Position numbers and translations under genes: made by a program
In this document: piece after piece, positions 1 to 12,964 of the stretch
Layout of the letters: each line of letters opens with the position of its first letter
Position numbering within the stretch: the first letter of the stretch is position 1
The notes under the pieces: model-generated
The model's database searches: none
Told to the model about the DNA's origin: nothing
The model's input: only the letters and a program-made list of their open reading frames with translations
Assembly: GCA_020746105.1 (NCBI GenBank)
Contig: CM036629.1
Location: 7,501-71,500 of the forward strand
Reading direction: 5' to 3'
Origin: Trogon surrucura
Lineage: Eukaryota; Chordata; Aves; Trogoniformes; Trogonidae
DNA length: 64,000 bases

Positions 1-159
1 TTTACATATGTTTTCCTATATTTGTGTACTTATATGTTTAGACATATTTTTTTCCATATAACCGTTTGCATAAGTTTATTTACATATATTTATTTACATG
101 TATGTGTTTACATATATTCCTTTACATTAAGTAGTTTCTGTTAATATTTGCATACATAT

Positions 160-800
160 TGGTATATCTTTATTTCCATATCTTCATTTAAATATCTTTA
201 TTTACATATCTTTATTTACATATATTTATTTACATATATTTATTTACATATATTTATTTACATATATTTATATATATATTTAAAATGTATTTATTTATGT
301 ATGTTTATTTAAGTATATTTATTTAAACATATTTATTTATGTATCTTTATTTACATATATTTGTTTAAATACCTTTATTTACATATCTTTATTTACATGT
401 CTTTATTTACATATATTTATTTAGTTATGTTTATTTAAATATATTTATTTACATGTCTTTATTTAAATGTCTTTATTTAAATGTGTTTATTAGTGTTTCT
501 TTATTTACATATATTTCTTTATATGTGTTTATTTATGTATGTTTATTTACATATCTTTCTTTACATGTGTTTATTTACATATGTTTATTTACATGTATTT
601 ATTAGATTTGTTTATTTGTGTATCTTTATTTACATGTATTTATTTATGTATGTTTATTTACATATCTTTTTTTGCATATATTTATTTACATAGCTGTATT
701 TCCATAAATATATTTACATGTATTTATTTACATATGTTTATTTAAGTATTTTTATTTACATGTATTAATAAAATTTACATTTATTTACATATCTTTATTA
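160..800. repeat. AT-rich 14-bp satellite
   Basis: An imperfect tandem array with a period of about 14 bp and unit TTACATATATTTAT. The purest stretch is 200-270; beyond it the units drift. Bases 1-160 are similar AT-rich sequence with looser periodicity. Short open frames here only reflect the repeat. No gene is seen. Confidence 0.85.
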
Positions 801-960
801 ATTTTGTCCTGGGATATTAATATTGTTATGGCTATCCGGAAAAAAAATTTGCATATAATTTGCATAATTAATTAGATAATTAACATATTATTATGTATAT
901 TTAGTAGATTAGTAGTGTATATATAGAAAAGAAGAAAAATAATAAGTGTTGAATGCAGAT
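801..960. other. AT-rich spacer, nothing recognised
   Basis: Unique AT-rich sequence between the 14-bp satellite and the 27-bp minisatellite. I see no gene or repeat unit in it. Confidence 0.5.
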
Positions 961-1007
961 TTCAGCTCCTCATCCGAATTTTTGCTCTGGCTTTGTACTT
1001 AGACAGT

Positions 1008-2060
1008 ATGTTTAAGTCGGAAACCGCAACCAAAACGTCTAAGTCGGAAACCGCAACCAAAACGTCTAAGTCGGAAACCGCAACCAAAACGTCTAAGTCG
1101 GAAACCGCAACCAAAACGTCTAAGTCGGAAACCGCAACCAAAACGTCTAAGTCGGAAACCGCAACCAAAACGTCTAAGTCGGAAACCGCAACCAAAACGT
1201 CTAAGTCGGAAACCGCAACCAAAACGTCTAAGTCGGAAACCGCAACCAAAACGTCTAAGTCGGAAACCGCAACCGAAACGTCTAAGTCGGAAACCACAAC
1301 CGAAACGTCTAAGTCGGAAACCGAAACGTCTAAGTCGGAAACCACAACCAAAACGTCTAAGTCGCAAACCGCTACCAAAACGTCTAAGTCGGAAACCAAA
1401 ACGTCTAAGTCGCAAACCGCAACCAAAACGTCTAAGTCGGAAACCAAAACGTCTAAGTCGGAAACCACAACCGAAACGTCTAAGTCGCAAACCACAACCA
1501 AAACGTCTAAGTCGCAAACCACAACCACAACGTCTAAGTCGCAAACCAAACCTTCCAAGTCACACACCTAAACATCTAAGTGGCAATCCAAAACCGAACC
1601 ATCTAAGTCGCAAACCGAATCCGAAACGGAAACGTCTAAGTCGCAAACCACAACCGAAACGTCTAAGTCGCAAACCGAAAGCGAAACGTCTAAGTCGCAA
1701 ATCAAAACTTCAAAGTCACACACCTATACATCTAAGTGGCAATCCAAAACCGAACCGTCTAAGTGGCAAACCGCTACCGACACGTCTAAGTCGCAAACCG
1801 CTACTGAAACGTCCAAGTCGCACACCGAAACTTCCAAGTCACATACCTTAACGTCTAAGTGGCGATCCAAAACCGAACCGTCTAAGTCGCAAACCGCGAC
1901 CGAACCTTCTAAGTCGCAAACCACAGCTGGAACATCCCGGTCGCACACCGAATCATCTAAGGTCACACACCAAAACCACAACAGGTAAGTCAGACGCCAC
2001 AACCTAAACATCTAAGTCGCACGCCAAAACCGAAACATCTAAGTCACGCACCGAAAGCTT
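1008..2060. repeat. 27-bp minisatellite
   Basis: Tandem 27-bp units contain AAGTCGGAAACCGCAACC followed by AAAACGTCT. The first nine or so are nearly identical (1,012-1,270). Later units diverge, some are shortened to 18 bp, and the array decays by about 2,060. Unit lengths are multiples of 9, so both strands stay open for about 190-200 codons: a Lys/Ser/Thr-rich nonapeptide repeat on plus and an Asp/Leu/Val-rich one on minus. Nothing shows that either is translated. Confidence 0.85.
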
Positions 2061-2620
2061 TGCGGTCTAACGTTGCCGCTACCTTGAAAGTCTCCCTTTG
2101 CTCGATTGCCGGGTCCGTGGTCCGACGCTCCCTCCGGTCAAAGACGAACCACGCTACTTCACGTGGTTAGGTCCGACACGGTCTCGAAATCGCGTTGCGT
2201 CCGACGGGGCCCGCGAGGGAAAATAACGCCATGGCGTACGATCTAAAGACCTTCTACGCTACCTTGCGTCCGAGTACCGCGTCGCCTGAAATCTGACGGC
2301 GTCCGACACGACCTCGACTCCACATTACGACGGGTCCTTAAAATCAAATCGGAGTCTGAAATCTCAAAGGTACGGCTCTGCCTGACGCACGAGTCCGGCA
2401 CAGCCCCTATCTCCGAGCGTGTCTGACACAGACTGAAAAAAGAAGCCGCAACCTACCTGGCTTAAGGACTCTCTGAAGCATCTGATGCGGCGGCAAAATC
2501 CTCACAGTCAGTCCAAACTCAAGCCTGAAGAACTACAGGAGACTAGAACTGCACATTTAAAATGTTACTCAAGGAAATACCATATCTCATTTTCATCGCA
2601 CTCCTACTCACAACCTTTTA
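2061..2620. other. Unique spacer, nothing recognised
   Basis: CpG-containing unique sequence between two tandem arrays. No open frame of note, RNA gene or known repeat is visible. Confidence 0.45.
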
Positions 2621-3755
2621 TCACAGCGTTCCCAGGAACGATCGCTCCCGGGGGCCACCAAAATCGACCTGCCTGGCGAAAACCCCGGTCCCGGCACGGC
2701 CTGTATAAGAACATAGGCGATGACTGTCGCCTCGCAGACCGGCCGGGACCGAGGGAAAAAAAACCCCAGTCGGAGGAAAAAAAAAAATCCCCCGACTGGG
2801 GCTTTTTTTATTCTAACTTTAAACTACAAACCTGCAAAGCAAAAACCTGCAAGGAAAAACAACCCCCCCACACACACACCAAATGCGACACCAGCCTACC
2901 GCTACCCTACGCCTCCACGCTCCCCGGGAACGTTCGCTCCCGGGGGCCACCAAAATCGACCTGCCTGGCGAAAACCCCGGTCCCGGCACGGCCTGTATAA
3001 GAACATAGGCGATGACTGTCGCCTCGCAGACCGGCCGGGACCGAGGGAAAAAAAACCCCAGTCGGGGGAAAAAAAAAAATCCCCCGACTGGGGCTTTTTT
3101 TATTCTAAGTTTAAACTACAAAGCTGCAAAGCAAAAACCTGCAAGGAAAAACAACCCCCCAACACACACACACACAATGCAACACCATCCTAACGCTACC
3201 CTACGCCTCCACGCTCCCCGGGAACGTTCGCTCCCGGGGGCCACCAAAATCGACCTGCCTGGCGAAAACCCCGGTCCCGGCACGGCCTGTATAAGAACAT
3301 AGGCGATGACTGTCGCCTCGCAGACCGGCCGGGACCGAGGGAAAAAAAAACCCCAGTCGGGGGAAAAAAAAAAATCCCCCGACTGGGGCTTTTTTTATTC
3401 TAAGTTTAAACTACAAAGCTGAAAAGCAAAAACCTGCAAGGAAAAACAACCCCCCCACACCCACACCAAATGCGACGCCAGCCTAACGCTACCCTACGCC
3501 TCCACGCTCCCCGGGAACGATCGCTCCCGGGGGCCACCAAAATCGACCTGCCTGGCGAAAACCCCAGTCCTGGCACAGCCTGTATAAGAACATAGGCGAT
3601 GACTGTCGCCTCGCAGACCAGCCGGGACCGAGGGAAAAAAAACCCCAGTCGGGGGAAAAAAAAAAATCCCCCGACTGGGGCTTTTTTTATTCTAAGTTTA
3701 AACTACAAAGCTGAAAAGCAAAAACCTGCAAGGAAAAACAACCCCCCCACCTCAC
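2620..3755 (+). repeat. Tandem 293-bp units with TATA-like box and hairpin plus T-run
   Basis: Just under four tandem copies; the marker CTGTATAAG starts at 2,701, 2,993, 3,287 and 3,580, giving periods of 292-294 bp. Each unit has the TATA-like box. About 60 bp further on comes an inverted repeat (arms CCCCAGTCGGGGG and its complement, A-rich loop of about 12 nt), then a run of seven T. In unit 2 the arms are 3,056-3,068 and 3,081-3,093, and the T run is 3,095-3,101. Unit 1 has one arm mismatch (GGAGG); units 2-4 are perfect. The period, box and hairpin are seen directly; a transcription role is inference. Confidence 0.85.
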
Positions 3756-3950
3756 ATACGCTGACCCATCGAGGGTGCGGGGCACCACCAACACCAGTGT
3801 CAACGCTGACGAACGTCACGCCGTTAACATCAACAAGCAAGACTCTAGCCTATGTCAACAGTAACAACACGGTAGAACTACTAAACAACAAAGCGGGCGA
3901 GACGCTACGCTACCGCCTGGACATAAGCAATCAAGACGCTAGAGTACCCC
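3756..3950. other. Unique spacer between arrays
   Basis: About 195 bp of unique sequence separating the 293-bp array from the 30/38-bp minisatellite. It lies inside a long plus-strand open frame that I consider spurious. Confidence 0.5.
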
Positions 3951-6900
3951 AAGCACACATGACACACACACCAGGCAAAGAGACACCAAGCAGACACCCA
4001 CCAGGCAAAGAGACACCAAGCAGACACCCACCAGGCAAAGAGACACCAAGCAGACACACACCAGGCAAAGAGACACCAAGCAGACACCCACCAGGCAAAG
4101 AGACACCAAGCAGACAACTCAGAACAACCCACAAACCGAAACACAAAGCAGACACACACCAGGCAAAGGAGACACAAAGCAGACACACACCAGGCAAAGG
4201 AGACACAAAGCAGACACACACCAGGCAAAGGAGACACAAAGCAGACACACACCAGGCAAAGGAGACACAAAGCAGACACACACCAGGCAAAGGAGACACA
4301 AAGCAGACAACTCAGGAAAACCCACAAACCGAAACACAAAGCAGACACACACCAGGCAAAGAGACACCAAGCAGACACACACCAGGCAAAGAGACACCAA
4401 GCAGACACACACCAGGCAAAGAGACACCAAGCAGACACACACCAGGCAAAGAGACACAAAGCAGACACACACCAGGCAAAGAGACACCAAGCAGACAACT
4501 CAGAAAAACCCACAAACCGAAACACAAAGCAGACACACACCAGGCAAAGGAGACACAAAGCAGACACACACCAGGCAAAGGAGACACAAAGCAGACACAC
4601 ACCAGGCAAAGGAGACACAAAGCAGACACACACCAGGCAAAGGAGACACAAAGCAGACAACTCAGGAAAACCCACAAACCGAAACACCAAGCAGACACAC
4701 ACCAGGCAAAGAGACACCAAGCAGACACACACCAGGCAAAGAGACACCAAGCAGACACACACCAGGCAAAGAGACACCAAGCAGACACACACCAGGCAAA
4801 GAGACACCAAGCAGACACACACCAGGCAAAGAGACACCAAGCAGACAGACACCAGGCAAAGAGACACCAAGCAGACAGACACCAGGCAAAGAGACACCAA
4901 GCAGACAGACACCAGGCAAAGAGACACCAAGCAGACACACACCAGGCAAAGAGACACAAACCGAAACACAAAGCAGACACACACCAGGCAAAGGAGACAC
5001 AAAGCAGACACACACCAGGCAAAGAGACACAAAGCAGACACACACCAGGCAAAGAGACACCAAGCAGACAACTCAGGAAAACCCACAAACCGAGACACAA
5101 AGCAGACACACACCAGGCAAAGAGACACCAAGCAGACACACACCAGGCAAAGAGACACCAAGCAGACACACACCAGGCAAAGAGACACCAAGCAGACACA
5201 CACCAGGCAAAGAGACACCAAGCAGACAACTCAGAAAAACCCACAAACCGAAACACAAAGCAGACACACACCAGGCAAAGGAGACACAAAGCAGACACAC
5301 ACCAGGCAAAGGAGACACAAAGCAGACACACACCAGGCAAAGAGACACCAAGCAGACACACACCAGGCAAAGAGACACAAACCGAAACACAAAGCAGACA
5401 CACACCAGGCAAAGGAGACACAAAGCAGACACACACCAGGCAAAGGAGACACAAAGCAGACACACACCAGGCAAAGAGACACAAAGCAGACAACTCAGGA
5501 AAACCCACAAACCGAAACACAAAGCAGACACACACCAGGCAAAGAGACACAAAGCAGACACACACCAGGCAAAGAGACACAAAGCAGACACACACCAGGC
5601 AAAGAGACACCAAGCAGACACACACCAGGCAAAGAGACACCAAGCAGACAACTCAGAAAAACCCACTACCCGAAACACAAAGCAGACACCAACCAGGCAA
5701 AGAGACACAAAGCAGACAACTCAGAAAAACCCACAAACCGAAACACAAAGCAGACACACACCAGGCAAAGAGACACCAAGCAGACAACTCAGAAAAACCC
5801 ACAAACCGAAACACAAAGCAGACACACACCAGGCAAAGAGACACAAAGCAGACACACACCAGTCAAAGAGACACAAAGCAGACAACTCAGAAAAACCCAC
5901 AAACCGAGACACAAAGCAGACACCAACCAGGCAAAGAGACACCAAGCAGACAACTCAGAAAAACCCACAAACCGAGACACAAAGCAGACACACACCAGGC
6001 AAAGAGACACCAAGCAGACAACTCAGAAAAACCCACAAACCGAGACACAAAGCAGACAGGAACCAGGCAAAGAGACACAGAGCAGACAACTCAGAAACAC
6101 CCACAAACCGAAACACAAAGCAGACACACACCAGGCAAAGAGACACCAAGCAGACACACACCAGGCAAAGAGACACAAAGCAGACAACTCAGAACAACCC
6201 ACAAACTGAGACACAAAGCAGACAACTCAGAACAACCCAGGCAAAGAGACACAAAGCAGACACCAACCAGGCAAAGAGACACAAAGCAGACACCAACCAG
6301 GCAAAGAGACACAAAGCAGACACAAACCAGGCAAAGAGACACAAAGCAGACAACTCAGAAAAACCCACAAACCGAGACACAGAGCAGACAGGAACCAGGC
6401 AAAGAGACACCAAGCAGACAACTCAGAAAAACCCACAAACCGAGACACAGAGCAGACAGGAACCAGGCAAAGAGACACAGAGCAGACAGGAACCAGGCAA
6501 AGAGACACCGAGCAGACAGGAACCAGGCAAAGAGACACCGAGCAGACAGGAACCAGGCAAAGAGACAGAGCAGACAACTCAGAAACACCCACTAACCGAA
6601 ACACAGAGCAGACACACACCAGGCAAAGCGACACCAAGCAGACAACTCAGAAAAACCCACAAACCAAGACACAGAGCAGACAGGAACCAGGCAAAGAGAC
6701 ACAGAGCAGACAGGAACCAGGCAAAGAGACACAGAGCAGACAGGAACCAGGCAAAGAGACACAGAGCAGACAGGAACCAGGCAAAGAGACACAGAGCAGA
6801 CAGGAACCAGGCAAAGAGACACAGAGCAGACAGGAACCAGGCAAAGAGACACAGAGCAGACAGGAACCAGGCAAAGAGACACAGACCAGACAACTCAGAA

Positions 6901-9900
6901 ACACCCACTAACCGAAACACAAAGCAGACACACACCAGGCAAAGCGACACAAAGCAGACAACTCAGAAAAACCCACAAACCGAGACACAAAGCAGACACA
7001 CACCAGGCAAAGAGACACAAAGCAGACAACTCAGAAAAACCCAGGCAAAGAGACACAAAGCAGACAACTCAGAAAAACCCAGGCAAAGAGACACAAAGCA
7101 GACACAAACCAGGCAAAGAGACACAAAGCAGACACCAACCAGGCAAAGAGACACAAAGCAGACAACTCAGAAAAACCCACAAACCGAGACACAAAGCAGA
7201 CACACACCAGGCAAAGAGACACCAAGCAGACAACTCAGAAAAACCCACAAACCGAGACACAAAGCAGACACCAACCAGGCAAAGAGACACCAAGCAGACA
7301 GCTCAGAAAAACCCACAAACCGAGACACAAAGTAGACACACACCAGGCAAAGAGACACCAAGCAGACAGCTCAGAAAAACCCACAAACCGAGACACAGAG
7401 CAGACAGGAACCAGGCAAAGAGACACAGAGCAGACAGGAACCAGGCAAAGAGACACAGAGCAGACAGGAACCAGGCAAAGAGACACAGAGCAGACAGGAA
7501 CCAGGCAAAGAGACACAGAGCAGACAGGAACCAGGCAAAGAGACACAGAGCAGACAGGAACCAGGCAAAGAGACACAGAGCAGACAGGAACCAGGCAAAG
7601 AGACACAGAGCAGACAGGAACCAGGCAAAGAGACACAGACCAGACAGGAACCAGGCAAAGAGACACAGACCAGACAACTCAGAAACACCCACAAACCGAA
7701 ACACAAAGCAGACACAACCCAGGCAAAGAGACACCAAGCAGACAACTCAGAACAACCCAGGCAAAGAGACACCAAGCAGACAACTCAGAACAACCCAGGC
7801 AAAGAGACACCAAGCAGACAACTCAGAACAACCCAGGCAAAGAGACACCAAGCAGACAACTCAGAACAACCCAGGCAAAGAGACACCAAGCAGACAACTC
7901 AGAACAACCCAGGCAAAGAGACACCAAGCAGACACCAACCAGGCAAAGAGACACCAAGCAGACACCAACCAGGCAAAGAGACACCAAGCAGACACCAACC
8001 AGGCAAAGAGACACCAAGCAGACACCCACCAGGCAAAGAGACACCAAGCAGACACCAACCAGGCAAAGAGACACCAAGCAGACACCAACCAGGCAAAGAG
8101 ACACCAAGCAGACAACTCAGAAAAACCCACAAACCGAGACACAAAGCAGACACCAACCAGGCAAAGAGACACAAAGCAGACAACTCAGAAAAACCCACAA
8201 ACCGAAACACAAAGCAGACACCAACCAGGCAAAGAGACACAAAGCAGACAACTCAGAAAAACCCACAAACCGAAACACAGAGCAGACAGGAACCAGGCAA
8301 AGAGACACAGAGCAGACAGGAACCAGGCAAAGAGACACAGAGCAGACAACTCAGAAACACCCACTAACCGAAACACAGAGCAGACAGGAACCAGGCAAAG
8401 AGACACAGAGCAGACAACTCAGAAACACCCACTAACCGAAACACAAAGCAGACACACACCAGGCAAAGAGACACAAAGCAGACAACTCAGAAAAACCCAG
8501 GCAAAGAGACACAAAGCAGACAACTCAGAAAAACCCAGGCAAAGAGACACAAAGCAGACAACTCAGAACAACCCAGGCAAAGAGACACAAAGCAGACACA
8601 CACCAGGCAAAGAGACACAAAGCAGACACACACCAGGCAAAGAGACACAAAGCAGACACACACCAGGCAAAGAGACACAAAGCAGACAACTCAGAAAAAC
8701 CCACAAACCGAAACACAAAGCAGACACCAACCAGGCAAAGAGACACAAAGCAGACAACTCAGAAAAACCCACAAACAGAAACACAAAGCAGACACCAACC
8801 AGGCAAAGAGACACAAAGCAGACAACTCAGAAAAACCCACTAACCGAAACACAAAGCAGACAGGAACCAGGCAAAGAGACACAAAGCAGACACCAACCAG
8901 GCAAAGAGACACTGAGCAGACAGGAACCAGGCAGAGAGACACAGAGCAGACAACTCAGAAACACCCACTAACCGAAACACAGAGCAGACAGGAACCAGGC
9001 AAAGAGACACAGACCAGACAACTCAGAAACACCCACTAACCGAAACACAAAGCAGACAGGAACCAGGCAAAGAGACACAAAGCAGACACCAACCAGGCAA
9101 AGAGACACCAAGCAGACAACTCAGAAAAACCCACAAACCGAGACACCAAGCAGACACCAACCAGGCAAAGAGACACCAAGCAGACACCCACCAGGCAAAG
9201 AGACACAAAGCAGACACCAACCAGGCAAAGAGACACCAAGCAGACAACTCAGAAAAACCCACAAACCGAAACACAAAGCAGACACCAACCAGGCAAAGAG
9301 ACACAAAGCAGACAACTCAGAAAAACCCACAAACCGAAACACAAAGCAGACACCAACCAGGCAAAGAGACACCAAGCAGACAACTCAGAAAAACCCACAA
9401 ACCGAAACACAGAGCAGACAGGAACCAGGCAAAGAGACACAGAGCAGACAGGAACCAGGCAAAGAGACACAGAGCAGACAACTCAGAAACACCCACTAAC
9501 CGAAACACAGAGCAGACAGGAACCAGGCAAAGAGACACAGACCAGACAACTCAGAAACACCCACTAACCGAAACACAAAGCAGACACACACCAGGCAAAG
9601 CGACACAAAGCAGACAACTCAGAACAACCCAGGCAAAGAGACACAAAGCAGACAACTCAGAAAAACCCAGGCAAAGAGACACAAAGCAGACACACACCAG
9701 GCAAAGAGACACAAAGCAGACAACTCAGAACAACCCAGGCAAAGAGACACAAAGCAGACACACACCAGGCAAAGAGACACAAAGCAGACAACTCAGAAAA
9801 ACCCACAAACCGAGACACAAAGCAGACACCAACCAGGCAAAGAGACACCAAGCAGACAACTCAGAAAAACCCACAAACCGAGACACAAAGCAGACACCAA

Positions 9901-10400
9901 CCAGGCAAAGAGACACCAAGCAGACAACTCAGAAAAACCCACAAACCGAAACACAAAGCAGACAGCAACCAGGCAAAGAGACACAAAGCAGACACCAACC
10001 AGGCAAAGAGACACTGAGCAGACAGGAACCAGGCAGAGAGACACAGAGCAGACAACTCAGAAACACCCACTAACCGAAACACAGAGCAGACAGGAACCAG
10101 GCAAAGAGACACAAAGCAGACAACTCAGAAACACCCACTAACCGAAACACAGAGCAGACAGGAACCAGGCAAAGAGACACCAAGCAGACACCCACCAGGC
10201 AAAGAGACACCAAGCAGACAACTCAGAAAAACCCACAAACTGAGACACAAAGCAGACACACACCAGGCAAAGAGACACCAAGCAGACAACTCAGAAAAAC
10301 CCACAAACCGAGACACAAAGCAGACACCAACCAGGCAAAGAGACACTAAGCAGACAGGAACCAGGCAAAGAGACACTAAGCAGACAACTCAGAAAAACCC
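3951..10400. repeat. 6.4-kb minisatellite of 30-bp and 38-bp modules
   Basis: The main module is 30 bp (GCAGACACACACCAGGCAAA followed by GAGACACCAA), with variants ACACACC, ACCAACC, AGGAACC and ACCCACC in the middle and a 31-bp form carrying an extra G. It alternates with a 38-bp module containing AACTCAGAAAAACCCACAAA, so 68-bp compound units recur. Module types are clustered: 30-bp runs dominate 3.95-5.6 kb, 68-bp compounds dominate later, and GGAACC runs occupy 6.65-6.9 and 7.4-7.7 kb. Open frames on both strands (for example 3,599-6,595 plus and several Cys/Leu/Val-rich minus frames) follow from a stop-poor repeat whose main unit is a multiple of 3. Confidence 0.9.
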
Positions 10401-10620
10401 ACTAACCGAAACACAAAGCAGACAAACCAGGCAAACCGAAACACACACCGAGCACAAACCGAAACACAAACCAGGCAAACCAGGCAAGCCCAAACACAAA
10501 CCAAACACAAACCGGGCAAGCCCAAACACCAAGCGGACAAACCAGGCAAACTCAAACACACACCAGACACAAACCAGGCAAAACACAACCAGAAAGACCA
10601 CCCGCTTACCTTTGATCGTG
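10401..10620. other. Decayed edge of the minisatellite, with a minus-strand splice-donor-like site
   Basis: ACAAACCAGGCAAAC-like remnants of the array. On the minus strand CAAAG|GTAAGCGG near 10,610 matches a strong 5' splice donor. It could be used by transcripts from the exon-cassette block to the right, but no partner acceptor is established. Confidence 0.4.
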
Positions 10621-11168
10621 TCACGGGTCTTGATGGAAACTCAGGCCTGACATCAGGAATGCTGACCTCGCATCACATTCGCCTCGAAAAAAGACATACA
10701 AACGCTGAACTGGGAGGCACGTAGCGCATCTGTCGGAGCGGGTGTGGGTGCCCCCCGCCCTGGCTCCCGACATCCCCGTGAAACACACACAACTCCTAAA
10801 TATATGACAGAGGAAGTGTTGTCTAAAGGGCTAACACACATGCTCCATATCGTTATGGTAAGCAGGTCTTAGATGCAACGATGCCATACCTGCCAGTGAA
10901 CATGGAGTCTTACGCCTAGTCCACCCACCCCACGCCCACGGGCAGAGCGGTTCCGAGCCAAAGACACGCGTAAACACGTACACGCCGGGGGATGGCGCGA
11001 ATCGACGGCCGGAGAAAACTGGGGAGAACGACAAAGGCGAGAATAAACGCTCTATGAGCGAGATGACCTAGAGCGGTGACATGTCCGCCCGAGGCGGCCC
11101 TGGGGCCGCCTGGTAAAGACACATTGGCGAGACCCAGGTACAAGAATTTGCTATGAAAAGAATGGATC

Positions 11169-11174
11169 TTTATT
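11169..11174 (-). terminator. AATAAA poly(A) signal for the cassette gene
   Basis: Plus-strand TTTATT reads AATAAA on the minus strand, downstream of the copy-1 terminal exon. The equivalent sequence is absent from the other copies, consistent with this being the 3' end of the transcription unit. Assignment is inference. Confidence 0.4.
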
Positions 11175-11402
11175 AGTGGCGAGCGGGAAGGCTTCAAGAC
11201 CTAAGCGCTAAAGGATGTGGGCAAGAAGGCGCTGGACATCAAAACAGATGGGGATTGAGCCGACCCGCTGTTGCAGACCAGAAGAACGATGCAAAAGGAC
11301 TGCCCGGTAACCTCCGAGACAAGAGACCGATCCTTTTTCCAAGCTTGTGACGCGGTGAAAGAGGCGCCCGATGAGCGCGATGCCGGTCGGAACTCGCGTT
11401 CC

Positions 11403-12964
11403 CTAAGCCCGCCGAGCTCCTTGAGCTCGGTAGAGTGATGATGACTTTGAGGCACGAGGGACAGGGACGACACAGAAGACACACAAGAGACACTGAGCTG
11501 ACAAGACAGGCTGGAACCGCCCTGCCCGGGACGTGCTAACGTTAATCAGAGTACAAAGCCGCTCCCTCTGTTGGACCCCGCCCTGAAGAATCTGAGCCTC
11601 AAAGTCTCTCTCACCTATGCTACCTTTACAACCCCTTCCCACAACTGCCAACTCTGCCCCCACCCATTGAGACACTTCCCCACAACTTAACTGCACAAGA
11701 CAGAGATCCGACTCCATCCTCGACACGAGCGGCTCTTCGGAGCTCCTGGACCGCCCTGCCTTGACTGCAATCCTGATATTCCTCTGCAAAGAAAAAGAAA
11801 CAAGCCAAAGAAAAAAGACAAACAGGACCATCTCACAAGGACCAGGCTGGCCAAAGGCATTCTCTGCCGCCACACGCCGATCAAAGGGGCTCCGGTCTCA
11901 TCGCTCGCCTGCTCCTTCCAGAGACGGCCGCCATTGTTGCGGGGACACCTACGATATAGAGACAGAACACCGTGGGAATCCTTCTGAACAAGTGATCGGC
12001 CCCGTCTCGTGCTCACAACTAACTCACCTCACCAGAATGGCTCGCTCCTTGTCCGCTGGCTGCCCCACAAAGACCCTGCAGAAAAAGAAAAGGAAAAGGG
12101 CTGCGCTCTGGGGCCAGACAGGCTGTTGCCCCTACACACGGGCACGGCTCGCAACTGCCTCACCTGGTCCGACTTCTCTTCGGCACGGGCCTCCGTCCCC
12201 CAGAGACGGCTTGCGGGACCTGGGGGGTGGGGGGATAAAGAAAAAAAAAAAACACACGCTGAACAACTGCCTGGAACACCAGCCTGCCCAGAGCTAGGCC
12301 TCTCCCGCTCCTTTACCTGAGAAGGTCCCCCGGCCCGCCTGGGTCCTCGTCAGCTGCCGGCCCGGGTCTCGGGCACCGCCTGCAACACACAAACAAGGCA
12401 GACTTTGAAGTTACCCAAAAACAAAACACCTGAGAAACAATTACCACTTGAGCCGACCCATCAAGGCTCACCTGGCCAGATTCTGAACTGGTGATGATGT
12501 CTCACTCGGTTCAGCTCTCCACACCTGCAAAACATGGGAAAAAACCAAACACACCCTGAAACGTAGTCTTAGACACCAGTCGCACGTCCCCTGCGACACG
12601 AGGCGCCGACCCACCTGCCGACGGCCCTCCGCTCCCCTTCTCTGCCGCTCTTTGGCGTGCGTCTGGTCCCGCAGCGTCTGGAAAAACAGGGTCGGAGAAG
12701 TTACCCGCTTGCAGATCGGGACCGGATCGAGCCGGACGGACCCCGCGGCCTCCCGTGGCTATCCCGCCTACGCCTGACCCCGTGCCCCGGGCACGGCGGC
12801 TCCGAGCCAAAAGCACACGTACACAGACAGGACACTGAACTCATCTCTATGGCGAGAGAAAACTCTCGGTGAGAAGAAGGGCTCCCGATACGCAAAGATG
12901 ATCGAGCGAGAGGACCTACGGGGCCCCGGGGCCTCCTCAGAACAGAGCCAGACACAGTGGCTCA
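11403..12964 (-). CDS. Predicted multi-exon gene, cassette copy 1, with terminal exon (unrecognised)
   Basis: Minus-strand exons: 12,964-12,615; 12,524-12,472 (53 nt); 12,379-12,317 (63); 12,219-12,164 (56); 12,075-12,033 (43); 11,948-11,909 (40); and a terminal exon from 11,783. All five internal exons have exactly the lengths of copy 2. Introns are 84-125 nt. The exon ending at 11,909 is followed by GC instead of GT, a rare but usable donor. Spliced, the frame is open from the last 63 nt of the first exon to a TAG at 11,403, about 230 codons. No in-frame ATG is seen in the first exon of this copy, so it may be entered from exons further right or be decayed. An AATAAA (minus) lies at 11,174-11,169, about 230 nt past the stop. 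Confidence 0.38.

Noticed and set aside
160..800. Telomeric repeat
   Set aside because: The unit is TTACATATATTTAT, not TTAGGG; no telomere array is present.
3056..3101. Bacterial Rho-independent terminator
   Set aside because: Stem plus T run fits the shape, but the genome is eukaryotic. Kept only as a hairpin with a T run.
3599..6595. 998-codon plus-strand open frame and long minus frames over the minisatellite
   Set aside because: They follow from a stop-poor repeat whose main unit is a multiple of 3. Both strands and several frames are open at once, and the frame ends when 31-bp and 38-bp modules accumulate.
3951..10400. CRISPR-like array of direct repeats
   Set aside because: The spacers are not unique; the whole unit repeats, and the DNA is vertebrate.
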